From Dyadobacter chenhuakuii (GTDB taxonomy: Bacteria > Bacteroidota > Bacteroidia > Cytophagales > Spirosomataceae): a DNA stretch of 64,000 nucleotides. The DNA is taken from contig NZ_CP098805.1 of assembly GCF_023821985.2 (NCBI RefSeq), forward strand, positions 5,819,001 to 5,883,000, read 5' to 3'. Shown in pieces: positions 1-10,000 of this stretch (position 1 is its first letter; each line of letters begins with the position of its first letter). Below the pieces are notes generated by a model, which saw only the letters and a list, made by a program, of their open reading frames with translations, was not told the DNA's origin and searched no databases. Position numbers and translations under genes: made by a program.

Positions 1-2454
1 GAGTTTGCTTTGGTCCAGTTTCAATGTAAATGTGGTCGCTGATGCGCTGTTATTTAGTAATGTTATGTAAATACTATTTTTCGAAGTCGACCTTGCCGTA
101 ATCACGTCAATTGCAGGTTTGCTGGCCACAGCGAATCCTTCCAGGATAACAAGCCTGGCTTTATCGCCATAAACTTTACCTGGTTCGAAGCCATACGTTT
201 GGTGCGGGCCTACTTTTGGAGCGACGAAGCCTCTTGGGAATTCAATTTTTCCATTGGACCTCAGTGCTACTTCTGAGAGTAAATAATCCGTGATCCAGCC
301 GATTTGCCACCAGGCGTGGTGGGGGTAAGGCCCCGCACCTTTGTTCATGGCTTGCCAGTAGTAGGATGCGACGCTGGTTTTGCTGTCTACAAATGCGTCG
401 CGTCCGATGGCGGCGGACCGGGCCATGTCGGCGAAAATTTGCTCGCCGGTTAATTGATACATTCTAACGAAAAGCCCGGCGTGACTGGCCAGCTGAATAG
501 GGCCAAGGCGTGTTGCCGAACCGAAAATGCCGCCATGTTCGAAGCTCAAACCCGTCTGACTGATTTCCCAGTCTTCCCTACTGTTCCCATTGACTTGCTT
601 AATCTTCCTATTAGCAATAGGATGCGTATAGATTGAAGCAGTATAGATTTTTGCACAGGTAACTGCCGCATCCTGGTATTTTTTATTTTTGGTCAAATCA
701 TAAAGATCCAGTAGTGCCTGAGCCGATTGTCCGGTAGCAAAATCGGGTGCATAGCGCGCATCGCCGCACACACCCAGGAACGAGCCGGTTTCAACGGCAT
801 TTTTTACAAACCAATCCGCACCTTTTTGTGCGGCCTTCAGGTATTTTTCATCTTTCGAAATGCGGTAGGCCACGATCATTCCGTAGAATGTGGGTCTTAC
901 ATCTTGAATGTCTTTGAATAATTTCTGCTCATTTTTTCGGTCGTAGGCTACGGCCCAGCTGCCGTCTGTGTTTTGCCATTTGAGTAATTTATCAGCTCCT
1001 AAGCGCAATTTTTCCTTCAACTCTGCATTTTGAGGCTCGAACAAAAGCATATTTCCCATGTCCAGTAACACATAATATGTCAGTGCGATAGGTTCCACGA
1101 CTTCACCCCATTCTTCGACGAATTTTTTACTTTTGGCTAAATAATATTGCCCTTCGATCGCTCCTTCAAAGAAGCCTTTATTGGTCTCTTGCTGTACTAA
1201 TTTGAAATTTAATGCAGGTGGCAAAACCTTTTCCTTCAATTCAGGATCGTTGGTTGCATTGGCCAGCATCCACATAGCGCCGTAATCGGCGTTTTTCATG
1301 GCGTCTTTGTTGGAGCCGACCACGCCGCCAAGGTAAGATTGCGCGCCAATCTGCTTGCCTTCGTATTCCTCAATGTTCCAAAGCGACGTTTTCGGATCCG
1401 TGAGATAATGGTGCATTTTTTCAATGCGGTCGGTGAGTGCCTGCTTGCTTTGGCGAAGGCTTAATGTTTCGTGGAATTTGTAAATGTCGTTTGCCGCATG
1501 CTTGATCGCCTGGAACCAGTCGCCGGCAATGAGGCTGTAACGGAATGAGTAGGTAATCTCTTCACCAGCATTTAGTTCTGATTTTGGTTCGCCCAAAACC
1601 GGATAGTATAATGTAGGTGAGAGCTGCGATTTCCGGTTCATATGCGACAGCCCAAGGTGCCAGTCTGTTTGTGAGACTTTGTCGTTTGCCCAGGGATCGC
1701 GCGCGAGTCCCGGATTGGGAATGACCGACAATGTAATGCCGTTTTTAGTGCTGATCAGCGGGCTTAATGTTGTTGCGCAGCGTTCGCGATAAACCACCGG
1801 ACGATCCGGAATTCCGTGTCCATAAGCATAAGCGAGGGCGAAATTACGTTGTATAAAATTACCCTGAAAATAGCCCGGTACAGATGCCCAGGACATTTGG
1901 TTTGTAGTGACAGAAGCCAGGGTGGGTGTTGCCAAGGAAAAATATCCCTTCTTTTTTGGGATAAGCCGCATGGTAACCTGAATGTCCGTGGGATAATTGG
2001 GATCTAATTTCCAGGTCGCTTTAACCGTCGCTACTTCGGTTTCTTTCGTGAATTCCAGCTCATTTTTTTTTGCCGAAAGATCCGCTGGTAAAAAGCTAAA
2101 AACCTGCCCGGCCTTATTCAGTGAAACTGCCGTGGTGCTTTCTTTCCATTGGCGTTCCTGATAATGGTAGTTGTCTTCGGGGAATGTTCCGCCGGTCGTT
2201 TTTTCAAACGTTTCGGCCGGTTCGTCGGAAGGTTTCGTCTCCGCGTAAAGCAGCGTGTATTCTCCGGAAGGCGTCAGCCCTTCAATCCATTTGCCATCTT
2301 TTTTTACCAGTATTTTATTGATCGACCAGTTTTTGCTGTCGTTTTTAAACTGAATGCTAATGTGATCATTCGCAAGGCTGACAGGCGTTTTGCCCTGACC
2401 TAAAACATAATTGATTGATCCTAAACACAGAAAAATGGCAAAGTATAATTTCAT
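1..2454 (-). CDS. Secreted toroid-type protein of the glycan locus, partial (C-terminus cut by window edge)
   Basis: Only the first 818 codons are visible; the reading frame is still open at base 1. Residues 1-20 form a clean signal peptide ending in VLGQ. Residues about 20-310 are rich in alternating polar and aromatic residues and look like beta-sandwich. Residues about 315-740 carry spaced helical segments with aromatic motifs (GAMWMLAN, TDGSWAVAYDR, WQIGWITDYLL), as in alpha/alpha-toroid glycosidases and polysaccharide lyases. I cannot name a CAZy family, and the catalytic residues are not clear. It is the last visible gene of the minus-strand run that begins with SusC, 149 bases after the FAD oxidoreductase, so a role in breaking down the imported glycan is inferred from context. 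The fold call is by eye only. Confidence 0.75.
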   Translation of the reverse strand, partial: MKLYFAIFLCLGSINYVLGQGKTPVSLANDHISIQFKNDSKNWSINKILVKKDGKWIEGLTPSGEYTLLYAETKPSDEPAETFEKTTGGTFPEDNYHYQERQWKESTTAVSLNKAGQVFSFLPADLSAKKNELEFTKETEVATVKATWKLDPNYPTDIQVTMRLIPKKKGYFSLATPTLASVTTNQMSWASVPGYFQGNFIQRNFALAYAYGHGIPDRPVVYRERCATTLSPLISTKNGITLSVIPNPGLARDPWANDKVSQTDWHLGLSHMNRKSQLSPTLYYPVLGEPKSELNAGEEITYSFRYSLIAGDWFQAIKHAANDIYKFHETLSLRQSKQALTDRIEKMHHYLTDPKTSLWNIEEYEGKQIGAQSYLGGVVGSNKDAMKNADYGAMWMLANATNDPELKEKVLPPALNFKLVQQETNKGFFEGAIEGQYYLAKSKKFVEEWGEVVEPIALTYYVLLDMGNMLLFEPQNAELKEKLRLGADKLLKWQNTDGSWAVAYDRKNEQKLFKDIQDVRPTFYGMIVAYRISKDEKYLKAAQKGADWFVKNAVETGSFLGVCGDARYAPDFATGQSAQALLDLYDLTKNKKYQDAAVTCAKIYTASIYTHPIANRKIKQVNGNSREDWEISQTGLSFEHGGIFGSATRLGPIQLASHAGLFVRMYQLTGEQIFADMARSAAIGRDAFVDSKTSVASYYWQAMNKGAGPYPHHAWWQIGWITDYLLSEVALRSNGKIEFPRGFVAPKVGPHQTYGFEPGKVYGDKARLVILEGFAVASKPAIDVITARSTSKNSIYITLLNNSASATTFTLKLDQSKL

Positions 2455-2603
2455 TGTTACTTTATTTCATTAATAAAATCTTTGATTCCTGCGATGATAA
2501 GAAGGCTTTGACTGCCCATTTTGTTGGGGCAAAAGCGCCTTTTGCGGCTCCATATACTTCCTTCATTTTTCTAACCGGAAAAAAACAGCAGGCTAGTCTC
2601 TTA

Positions 2604-4601
2604 TCAAGGCTGAGGCGCAGGGGTTTCACCTTTTAGAATGGCCATTAGTTCGGGTAAATGATCCTGGTAAACTCCCCTGGGCGTTGTTTTATATTTTGTA
2701 GTTAAATAGGCAGCAAAACCTACCACTTCTCCCATCATTCCACAGGTGCGCATGACCCGCGTGCTGCCGAACGCCACGTGCGTGGTGCTGATGTTCCTGC
2801 CAGCGACGAATAAATTTTGAATGTTTTTGGAATAAAGGCAGCGATAGGGAATGGTGTATGGCGCTACTTTAATGTGCTTGGTTCCCGCGAAAAACTCCTG
2901 ACCTTCAAAGTATTTGCTGTTTTTAGCATCTGGGAAATGCAGATCAATGGTCCACGTTGCCGTTACGGAGCCGTCCGGATAGAACTTGCCCTCCTGAATG
3001 TCCATCTGATTCAGAATGTGGTCACCGATAATGCGGCGCGATTCGCGTTTTCCGCCAATGTAAGCTACCCACGCAAGCTCCCGTTTGGCATATTTCGCGG
3101 CTTTGTTCTTTTTCAGATAAGACCAGTTTCCGTAGATAGCGCGCAGGTTATGATCACGGATTTTCTCCGCGTCGGTAATGGTGTTGAAATTGCCAAAACC
3201 TGTTTCCCACTGCCAGTCAGCCTTGGGTTCGTCAATGTGGTATTCATCGGAAAACTGGATGGCCCAGGGCGTTTCGGGGAATGACGAAACTGTGTCACGT
3301 TCCAGTGAGGCCCATAAATTGGATGTTCCTAATGTGAAATCATCGGCCTTTTCGGCAGCGAGCGATTCGCCCGTTTCTGCCTTGCTTTCGCGTCCCATTC
3401 TAAATTCTGCGCCGGCCAGATAGCCTATTGTTCCGTCGCCGGTGCAGTCAGAGAAGAAGGAGCCGGTGAAGCGTATTTCCTTGTTTGTAGCAATGTCGCG
3501 GCCTACTACTGCGGTAATGATATCGTTTTCTTTTTCAACTTTATAAACGTGGGTGTTTAGGAATAGTGAAATGTTTGGTTCTGCTTTTACAATCGAAATT
3601 TTACGTGCATCGCCATATTCTTTGGCATCCGGATTCCCGTTTCCGGGATCGCCATTGTCCATTTCTCTTACAATCCTTCCAAGTTTGGGATAATGGTTTT
3701 TATCAACATCGCCCATCAAGTGCACCCGGATTTCGGAGCTGTTATTTCCGCCCAGGACCGGCCTGTCCTGGATCAGCGCAACTTTTAGTCCCATCCTGGC
3801 TGCTGAAATGGCCGCGCAGGTTCCCGCAATTCCTCCGCCAACCACCACCATATCAAATCGGCCTGCCTCGGCTGGTTTTTCGGTGAGGTTCAGCAGTTTC
3901 TTGCGGAATGTCGTTAATGCTTCAAATTCGTTAGGAGGCGTAAATTTTAAATCGTCGGTAAACAGGATCGCGTCGCAGCGGCCGTTGAAGCCGGTTAAAT
4001 CTTTAATAGACAACTTCGCCGAGCCAGCTTTGATGTCCGTTTCGCCACCGTCATACCATTTCCAGGCATCGGATCCGCTCGAACCGAACACCGGGCCAAC
4101 TTGCTTGCCGTCGATACTGATCTCAAATTTCCCCGGCCCTTTCGGAAAGGGCGCCCAGTCTTTGGTACGGACCCACATTTTGTATTTTCCCGGTTTTGCG
4201 AATTTGACGGTTGTAGCAGCGTCTTTCACCGGCCTGCCCATTCCATGCGCCATAATGTAGGATGAGCCCATCACCACAAAAGACTGCTGGTCAATCACCC
4301 ATCCGCCTTTGTCCTCAAACGATTCTGTTTCTACCAAAACATGGTTTTGCGCGGACGAGCAAAAGGTTAGGAGCGTTAGGAGCAGTGTGAAGATGGGTGC
4401 GGCTACCCCGGACTGAAGTCCGGGGATATGAAATGAAAGGGTGCCGATGGCACTGGCTGATGCATTCGGTTTTGAAGGCCAAGAAAAAGTGCCTACCGCA
4501 TTGGCTAGCCACTTCCATCCAAACAACTGGCAAAAAGTGCCATCGGCACGACCAATACTGCTAGCGTCGGGTTTCAACCCGACGAAATATGGGTTTTTCA
4601 T
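2604..4601 (-). CDS. Secreted FAD-dependent oxidoreductase with carbohydrate-binding-like N-terminal domain; repeat inserted in its 5' end
   Basis: The FAD-binding Rossmann motif VVVGGGIAGTCAA lies at residues 253-264, followed by LGGNNSSEIR, which is typical of the FAD_oxidored family (PF12831) found in Bacteroidota glycan loci. Residues about 86-220 resemble a galactose-binding beta-sandwich. The chemistry on the sugar is unknown. The 5' end is odd: after M-K-N-P come about 63 residues encoded by a palindrome cluster, and only then a normal signal-peptide core (PIFTLLLTLLTFCSSAQ, residues 69-85). No in-frame ATG lies between residue 1 and residue 111, so the ATG at 4601 remains the best start. 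That ATG overlaps the upstream stop as ATGA, an arrangement typical of translational coupling. Whether the long leader still allows export is unclear. The total of 665 aa is longer than family members by roughly the inserted length. Confidence 0.85.
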   Translation of the reverse strand: MKNPYFVGLKPDASSIGRADGTFCQLFGWKWLANAVGTFSWPSKPNASASAIGTLSFHIPGLQSGVAAPIFTLLLTLLTFCSSAQNHVLVETESFEDKGGWVIDQQSFVVMGSSYIMAHGMGRPVKDAATTVKFAKPGKYKMWVRTKDWAPFPKGPGKFEISIDGKQVGPVFGSSGSDAWKWYDGGETDIKAGSAKLSIKDLTGFNGRCDAILFTDDLKFTPPNEFEALTTFRKKLLNLTEKPAEAGRFDMVVVGGGIAGTCAAISAARMGLKVALIQDRPVLGGNNSSEIRVHLMGDVDKNHYPKLGRIVREMDNGDPGNGNPDAKEYGDARKISIVKAEPNISLFLNTHVYKVEKENDIITAVVGRDIATNKEIRFTGSFFSDCTGDGTIGYLAGAEFRMGRESKAETGESLAAEKADDFTLGTSNLWASLERDTVSSFPETPWAIQFSDEYHIDEPKADWQWETGFGNFNTITDAEKIRDHNLRAIYGNWSYLKKNKAAKYAKRELAWVAYIGGKRESRRIIGDHILNQMDIQEGKFYPDGSVTATWTIDLHFPDAKNSKYFEGQEFFAGTKHIKVAPYTIPYRCLYSKNIQNLFVAGRNISTTHVAFGSTRVMRTCGMMGEVVGFAAYLTTKYKTTPRGVYQDHLPELMAILKGETPAPQP
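4403..4590. repeat. Cluster of short palindromes (REP-like) inside the oxidoreductase gene
   Basis: Four perfect hairpins lie in 180 bases. CCCCGGAC/GTCCGGGG is at 4406-4425 with a TGAA loop. GTGCC-GAT-GGCAC is at 4441-4453. GTGCC-ATC-GGCAC is at 4537-4549 and is the reverse complement of the previous one. CGTCGGGTT/AACCCGACG is at 4565-4584 with a 2-base loop. A decayed fifth copy (GTGCCTACCGCAT) is near 4489-4501. The cluster is in frame with the oxidoreductase and has no stop. Such GC-rich hairpin strings are known as dispersed repeats between genes; here it lies within a gene. Boundaries are approximate. Confidence 0.85.
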
Positions 4602-5530
4602 GGGTTCAGGATTTTGTTAATGAGGGATATTTGTTCGTCGTTGGATTTGGCCAGCGCGGATTTCAGGTTGTTTTTTAGGGATTCGTCGAGGGCAATGGTG
4701 TTCAGCTTTTTCAGAATCGATATTTGCAGGGCATATGGAGACCTTTCATAGGTTTGCCAGATCCAGTTCTGTCTTTTTTGTCCTGAGAAAAAATCGCTGC
4801 TCAGGCGCTGCAATGTATTTTTTGCGATGAAGACATTTTTTCCATCAATCACTTTCTCAATATCAGGCTCAAAAGTTTTCTTAACATTTCCTTTTGCATC
4901 CATCACTTTTTCCATTGCCCAATATTGATAATGGTAATTGTTGCTCGTCAGAAAGCGATGCAGTAGGGCGTCGCTCTGGTAAGTTTCAATGATCTTTTTC
5001 ATTTCTGGAACGACCGTTCCATATGCAATGTGCCAAAGCGTGTAACAGGTATAAACAGCGCCGTCGATCACATGATTTTTGATCGTTTTTAATGTTGCGC
5101 CTGTCTTGGCATCAACCGAATCGGACAGGTCATCAGTGCCTTTTGTGATCAGATCTTCCATTTTCAGATCAGCAAAAATGGAATTGGGCTGAGCCAGAAT
5201 ATCCTGCAACTTGTCATAGTCTTCCTGTCTGAATTCGTCGTGATCCACTTTGGTCAGCACTTTGTTTTTGGGCAGATCAAAACGTTCATAATTACCCAGT
5301 AAATCCCAGTAGAAGTTGATATGCACCGGTTTGCATTCATTTGTATAGCAAACCGGCGTGAAAATGTTTCTGAAAAAATACTGCGGTTGCCCCTTCTCAT
5401 CCAGCACGAGTTTCAATGTGTAAGTCAGCGTGTCATTTTCCACGATCGTAAATTCACGGATCCTGTCATTTCCTTTTGCAGAAAAATGATGGATCGTGGC
5501 AACCAGGAAAATGATTAATACGCTTTTCAT
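4598..5530 (-). CDS. Secreted protein of unknown family with an ApbE-type flavinylation motif
   Basis: This is a 310-aa protein with a signal peptide (residues 1-18) and no family I recognise. The stretch D140-A-K-T143-G-A-T146 fits the Dxx(S/T)GAT pattern at which ApbE attaches FMN covalently to the last threonine in FMN-binding domain proteins. The rest is mixed alpha/beta with a helical C-terminal third. The gene sits between SusD (its ATG overlaps the SusD stop by one base, TAATG) and the FAD oxidoreductase (ATGA overlap), so the three are very probably co-translated. A role as electron partner of the oxidoreductase is inference from the motif and position. An ApbE gene is present at 44596, about 40 kb away. 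Alternatively the motif is a chance match and the protein is an ordinary unknown of this locus. Confidence 0.8.
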   Translation of the reverse strand: MKSVLIIFLVATIHHFSAKGNDRIREFTIVENDTLTYTLKLVLDEKGQPQYFFRNIFTPVCYTNECKPVHINFYWDLLGNYERFDLPKNKVLTKVDHDEFRQEDYDKLQDILAQPNSIFADLKMEDLITKGTDDLSDSVDAKTGATLKTIKNHVIDGAVYTCYTLWHIAYGTVVPEMKKIIETYQSDALLHRFLTSNNYHYQYWAMEKVMDAKGNVKKTFEPDIEKVIDGKNVFIAKNTLQRLSSDFFSGQKRQNWIWQTYERSPYALQISILKKLNTIALDESLKNNLKSALAKSNDEQISLINKILNP

Positions 5531-7023
5531 TACTTCCAGTCCGGGTTCTGTTCAATCTTCGCATTTGCATTGATCTCATCCTGCGGAATCGGGAAATAGC
5601 GATTTTTTGCAGTTACATTCCTGACCGGATATACGCTGTTTACCGCTTTTGGAATAACAGTTAAAAACTTTCCGGTGCGGGTAAGGTCATACCAGCGGTC
5701 GCCTTCGGCAAAGAATTCCCACGCGCGTTCCTGCAAAACGGCTTCTATAAATGCATCTTTGGTCAAACCAGTTTTCAAAACAGGCAAGCCAGCGCGCTGG
5801 CGCACAACATTAATCGACTCATAGGCAGCAGCAGTAGCACCATTCAACCGCGCTTCGGCTTCGGCGGCGATCAGGTAAACATCCGGCATGCGCAGGATCG
5901 GAATGTTTGGAATCAGGCCAATGGTCGACACAGGGTCCTGGTATTTTTTGATCAAAACACCTTCTGTTGTGATGGGGGTAATGCTTCTTTGCGGCACCGT
6001 TTTCCCGGCTTTGTCAATATAATTGGTATCCAAAAGCGTTCTGCGTTTGTCTTTTGGATCAAATGAATTAAAAAAAGACTGGTAAGCAAACATGGATCCG
6101 AACGAAGTCCGGGCATACTCGGGTCCGGCGCTTCCCGGAGGGCCGCAAAGGCCTACCAGCTGGTGGCTTAGCCCAGGCGAAACAGGGTCAACTTCATATG
6201 CAAAGATGTTTTCCAAACGCGCAGCATCCTCATTATCAAAGCGATATACGTCCTGAACATTAGGCAACAACGCATGTTTATTAGATGCGATGACCAGCTT
6301 CGCCTTCGCCAGCGCGGTGGCATAATCCTCATTATATAGCGCAGCCTTTGCATAAAGTGCAAGCGCAGCTTCGTTCGACGCACGACCTTTTACAACTGCC
6401 GGGAAAGATGGAAGTCCCGCTGACGTGGCCTGGTCAAGGTCGCTGTAGATTTGCTTGTATACATCTGCTTTCGGGCTTTTGGCAGTCAATGCCTCCTCTT
6501 CGGTGTAGCTGGGCGTGATCTTCACTGGCACGTCGCCGAAATTTTTGGCCAAGATCCAATGGTAGAATGCGCGTAGGAAATATGCTTCGCCCAAAACCTG
6601 TTTTTTACGGGCTTCGTCCATGGTTGCGCCCGGAACTTTGGCAATTACCCAGTTGGCCTTTTCAATGCCGCTGTAACACGACTGCCAGATCTGCTGGGGT
6701 GATTCATTTACCCGGCTGTTGCTTTTTTGGGTCGTGTAGTTGACGTCGTAAGTGAACATTGTCAACGTGTTACGGCCTACCACACCGCGGGGGTAAGTTT
6801 GGTCATCGCTGAAATCGGCAACTAATGTGAGTGCCGGTGCGCCGCCGAGGCCGCCCAATGCGCCGTAAACGGCTACGAGTCCTTTTTCAGCGTCGGCTGC
6901 GGTTTTGTAAAAATCTTCGGTATAAATAGATGAATATATCGTTTCGTTCAGCTCGCAGGATGGCAGCAGCAAGGAGGCTCCCAGTATGCTCAGCGTAGCG
7001 CTTAATTTTAATGCTTTTCTCAT
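5530..7023 (-). CDS. SusD/RagB-family outer-membrane glycan-binding lipoprotein
   Basis: This 497-aa protein has a lipoprotein signal ending LLLPSC, with the lipidated Cys at residue 23. It is expected on the outer leaflet of the outer membrane, capping the SusC channel encoded 30 bases upstream. Family marks include the SusD-like N-terminal stretch TAADAEKGLVAVYGAL, TPR-type helices through the middle (LGEAYFLRAFYHWILAKNFG), and the C-terminal signature ERAWEFFAEGDRWYDLTR followed by a PIPQDEINANAKIEQNPDW ending, which is typical of the family. It binds an oligosaccharide and hands it to SusC; the sugar cannot be told from sequence. The length is within the usual 450-600 aa. Confidence 0.95.
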   Translation of the reverse strand: MRKALKLSATLSILGASLLLPSCELNETIYSSIYTEDFYKTAADAEKGLVAVYGALGGLGGAPALTLVADFSDDQTYPRGVVGRNTLTMFTYDVNYTTQKSNSRVNESPQQIWQSCYSGIEKANWVIAKVPGATMDEARKKQVLGEAYFLRAFYHWILAKNFGDVPVKITPSYTEEEALTAKSPKADVYKQIYSDLDQATSAGLPSFPAVVKGRASNEAALALYAKAALYNEDYATALAKAKLVIASNKHALLPNVQDVYRFDNEDAARLENIFAYEVDPVSPGLSHQLVGLCGPPGSAGPEYARTSFGSMFAYQSFFNSFDPKDKRRTLLDTNYIDKAGKTVPQRSITPITTEGVLIKKYQDPVSTIGLIPNIPILRMPDVYLIAAEAEARLNGATAAAYESINVVRQRAGLPVLKTGLTKDAFIEAVLQERAWEFFAEGDRWYDLTRTGKFLTVIPKAVNSVYPVRNVTAKNRYFPIPQDEINANAKIEQNPDWK

Positions 7024-7053
7024 GTTTCAAAAATTAAGATCAGTGATGAGGAT

Positions 7054-10000
7054 TTAGAATGTTACCTGAATACCGCCCAGGAATGATCTGGATTGCGGAT
7101 AAACGAAGTTGTCAACGCCGATGATCGTGTTGGAACCTGCGTAAGTATTCACCTCCGGATCGTATCCGCTGTAATCGGTGATCGTGAACAGGTTATTGGC
7201 GCTTACATACACGCGAATGCCCTGCACACCCTTGAAACGTGGTAATGTGTAACCCAGCGTCAGGTTTTTGCAGCGCATATAAGAGCCGTCTTCAACCACA
7301 TAATTTGAAATCGGAAGCCTTCCGCCTTGCGCCCCGCTCACATACTGATTGCTCGGGTTTGTAGGCGACCAGCGGTCTACAACGCCTTTCAGCAAGTTGC
7401 GCTGACCCAGTGGGTTTTCGAAAGATAAGCGGCTGGCATTGTAAATATCATTTCCCTGCGATCCCGAGATAAACACACCCAGGTCAAAGCCTTTGAAGGC
7501 GAGGTTGGTTGAAAAACCATAGATGAATTTCGGATTGGGATTACCCACAATGACCTGATCGGCGGCCGTGATCTGGTTGTCGCCCGTCACGTCTTTGATC
7601 TTATGGCCGCCCAAGCGTCCGTCATAACCCGGAAGAATCGCTTCGCCTGTTTGATTCACACCATCAAAAACATACGTTTTGAACATGCCAAGCGGCTGTC
7701 CCACAGACAAAATCGTGTACGTGGTAACAAAGCGCTCATTGGTAACACCGCCGTCCAGGTTCAGCACTTTGTTGCGGTTGAATGTGGTGTTGGCCGAAAC
7801 GTCCCATTTCAATTTTCCGTCCAGGATCCGGGCATTCACAGCGAGTTCAAGCCCCTTGTTTTCAAGTGATGCAAAATTGCCCGTTATCGAGCCATATCCT
7901 GCGCTTAACGGCAAGCCTTTGATGTAGAGCAGATCGTCTGTTTTCTTATGATAAACATCGGCAATGAAGCTCACGCGGTTGTTCAGCAAACTCACGTCAA
8001 TCCCTAAATTAGCCTGCTTCGAACGTTCCCAGCGCAAATCCGGATTTGCAATGCCGGTAGGATTGATGCCGGTCACGTAAGTATGGTTGATCAAATAATC
8101 ACTGCCCGTTGAGGCGGCCGTTGATAGTGATTGGTAGGGGCTTATGCCGCCCGCATTTCCTGTGATCCCGAAGCTTCCACGCAATTTCAGGTCTGATAAC
8201 CAGTTTAAATCTTTGATAAATGGCTCTTCAATCAGACGGTAGGCTGCTGAAATGGCTGGGAAAACGCCGTATTTGTGGTTAGCCCCAAACTTGCTCGAAC
8301 CGTCCACGCGTGCTGTGAGGTCGAGAAAAATTTTGTCTTTGAAACCGTAATTGATCCTGGCAAGATAAGAATCGAGTCGCTGGCTGCTCCGGCTGCTGCT
8401 AACTGTCCGCGTTAATGCAAGCTGTAATGCTTCGTTCTGCGTGGCATCGTTTGGGAAACCGGTTGCATTCAAATTGTTGGAATTCGATTGTTCGAGCTGC
8501 GTTCCAAAAACCGCTGTGGCTTTGAACGAATGGTTTTTTCCAAAATTTGTATTGTAGGTTAAAATGCTCTCGTGCAGCAAGGCCAGGAAATTGCCATTGC
8601 CTTTGGCGCCAGACCCGGAATTATCATTCAGGTCACTTTTATTAACGATCGACCTGGGCGAGTAAGCGTTGAACAATTCGCCACGCTGGTCAATGTTGAA
8701 AGAAGCGCGATAGGTAAGTCCTTTGACAAAATTCACTTCGGCATAAAGATTGGCCAGCGTTCTTTTAATGTCCCTGTTCATGACCATTGCCGCAAAATTC
8801 AGCGGGTTCACAACCTCGCGATACTGACCGCCGGCTTGCTCACCGAACGGGAAAATGGAACCGTCTTCTCGATAAGGTTTCAGCGTAGGCGGTGCGCCAA
8901 TTGCGGCTCCCAGCACAGAAGACAGCACTGCGCCACCGTCCCCGATGTTCTCACCACCCGTCTGAATGCCATCATTTATTGAATAACTTCCTAGAATGCT
9001 CGTTCCGATTTTCACCTTTTTGCTCAGCCTGTGATCCAGGTTCAAACGATACGAATACCTCTTGAATGATGATCCAATGAATGTTCCCTGCTGGTCGAAA
9101 TAGTTAAGTGACAATGCCAGTTGTGTTTTTTCATTTCCACCATTGATCGAAAGCTGGTGGTTCTGGATCGGTGCTTTACGGAAGATGTAGTTCTGCCAAT
9201 TCACACCCTCGCCCAGAGAAGCAGGATCGGGATAATAGTTGTTTTTGAAAACTTCATTTTCGAGCTGTGCAAACTCGGACGCATTTAATACATCGAGTTG
9301 TTTGTTTACCTTCTGGGTGCCGTAGTAGCTATCGAATGTGACATTTGTTTTGCCGCTTTTACCTCGTTTTGTTGTGATCAGAACAACACCATTAGCAGCC
9401 CTGGCGCCATATATAGCCGATGCAGAAGCATCTTTAAGGACTTCAACGGACTCGATATCATTGGGGTTAATGGTAGAAAGCGGGCTTACATCCGTGATGC
9501 CGCCGCCGTTGGAGATCTGGATCCCGTCAATCACGTAAAGTGGTTCGGACGAACCATTAATAGAGTTGGTTCCCCGGATCCGCACGCTGATATTACCGCC
9601 CGGAGCGCCGGAATTTTGGTTGATCTGCATCCCTGAAACTCTTGCTTGTAAACCTTGCGCAATGTTTGCAACGGGCGTTTGCACCAGATCTTCTGCCTTC
9701 ACGGATGCAATTGAACCGGTTGTTTCTACACGTCGCTGTGTTCCGTAACCCACTACAACCACTTCTTCCAGTGCCTTTGTGTCGGTTTTTAGGTTAATGT
9801 CAATGCTCGTGCGGTTATTGATGGCAATTTCTTCCTTTAAATACCCGACAAATGAAAAGACGAGCGTAGCATTTGCCGCAGCTTCAATGGCATAGGTGCC
9901 TTCTACGGTTGTTAATGTTCCCTGCTGCGTCCCTTTTACCGTTACACTGGCACCGGGAATTCCTTCCCCTTTGTCATCTGTAACTTTTCCCGTCACCATG

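Noticed and set aside
2529-2545. GCAAAAG-CGC-CTTTTGC hairpin after the oxidoreductase gene as a terminator
   Set aside because: The stem is only 7 bp and AT-rich, with no T-run on the relevant strand; the next gene seems to continue the operon.
4403-4590. CRISPR array or integron site for the palindrome cluster
   Set aside because: The units are different hairpins without equal spacers and there is no cas or integrase gene nearby.
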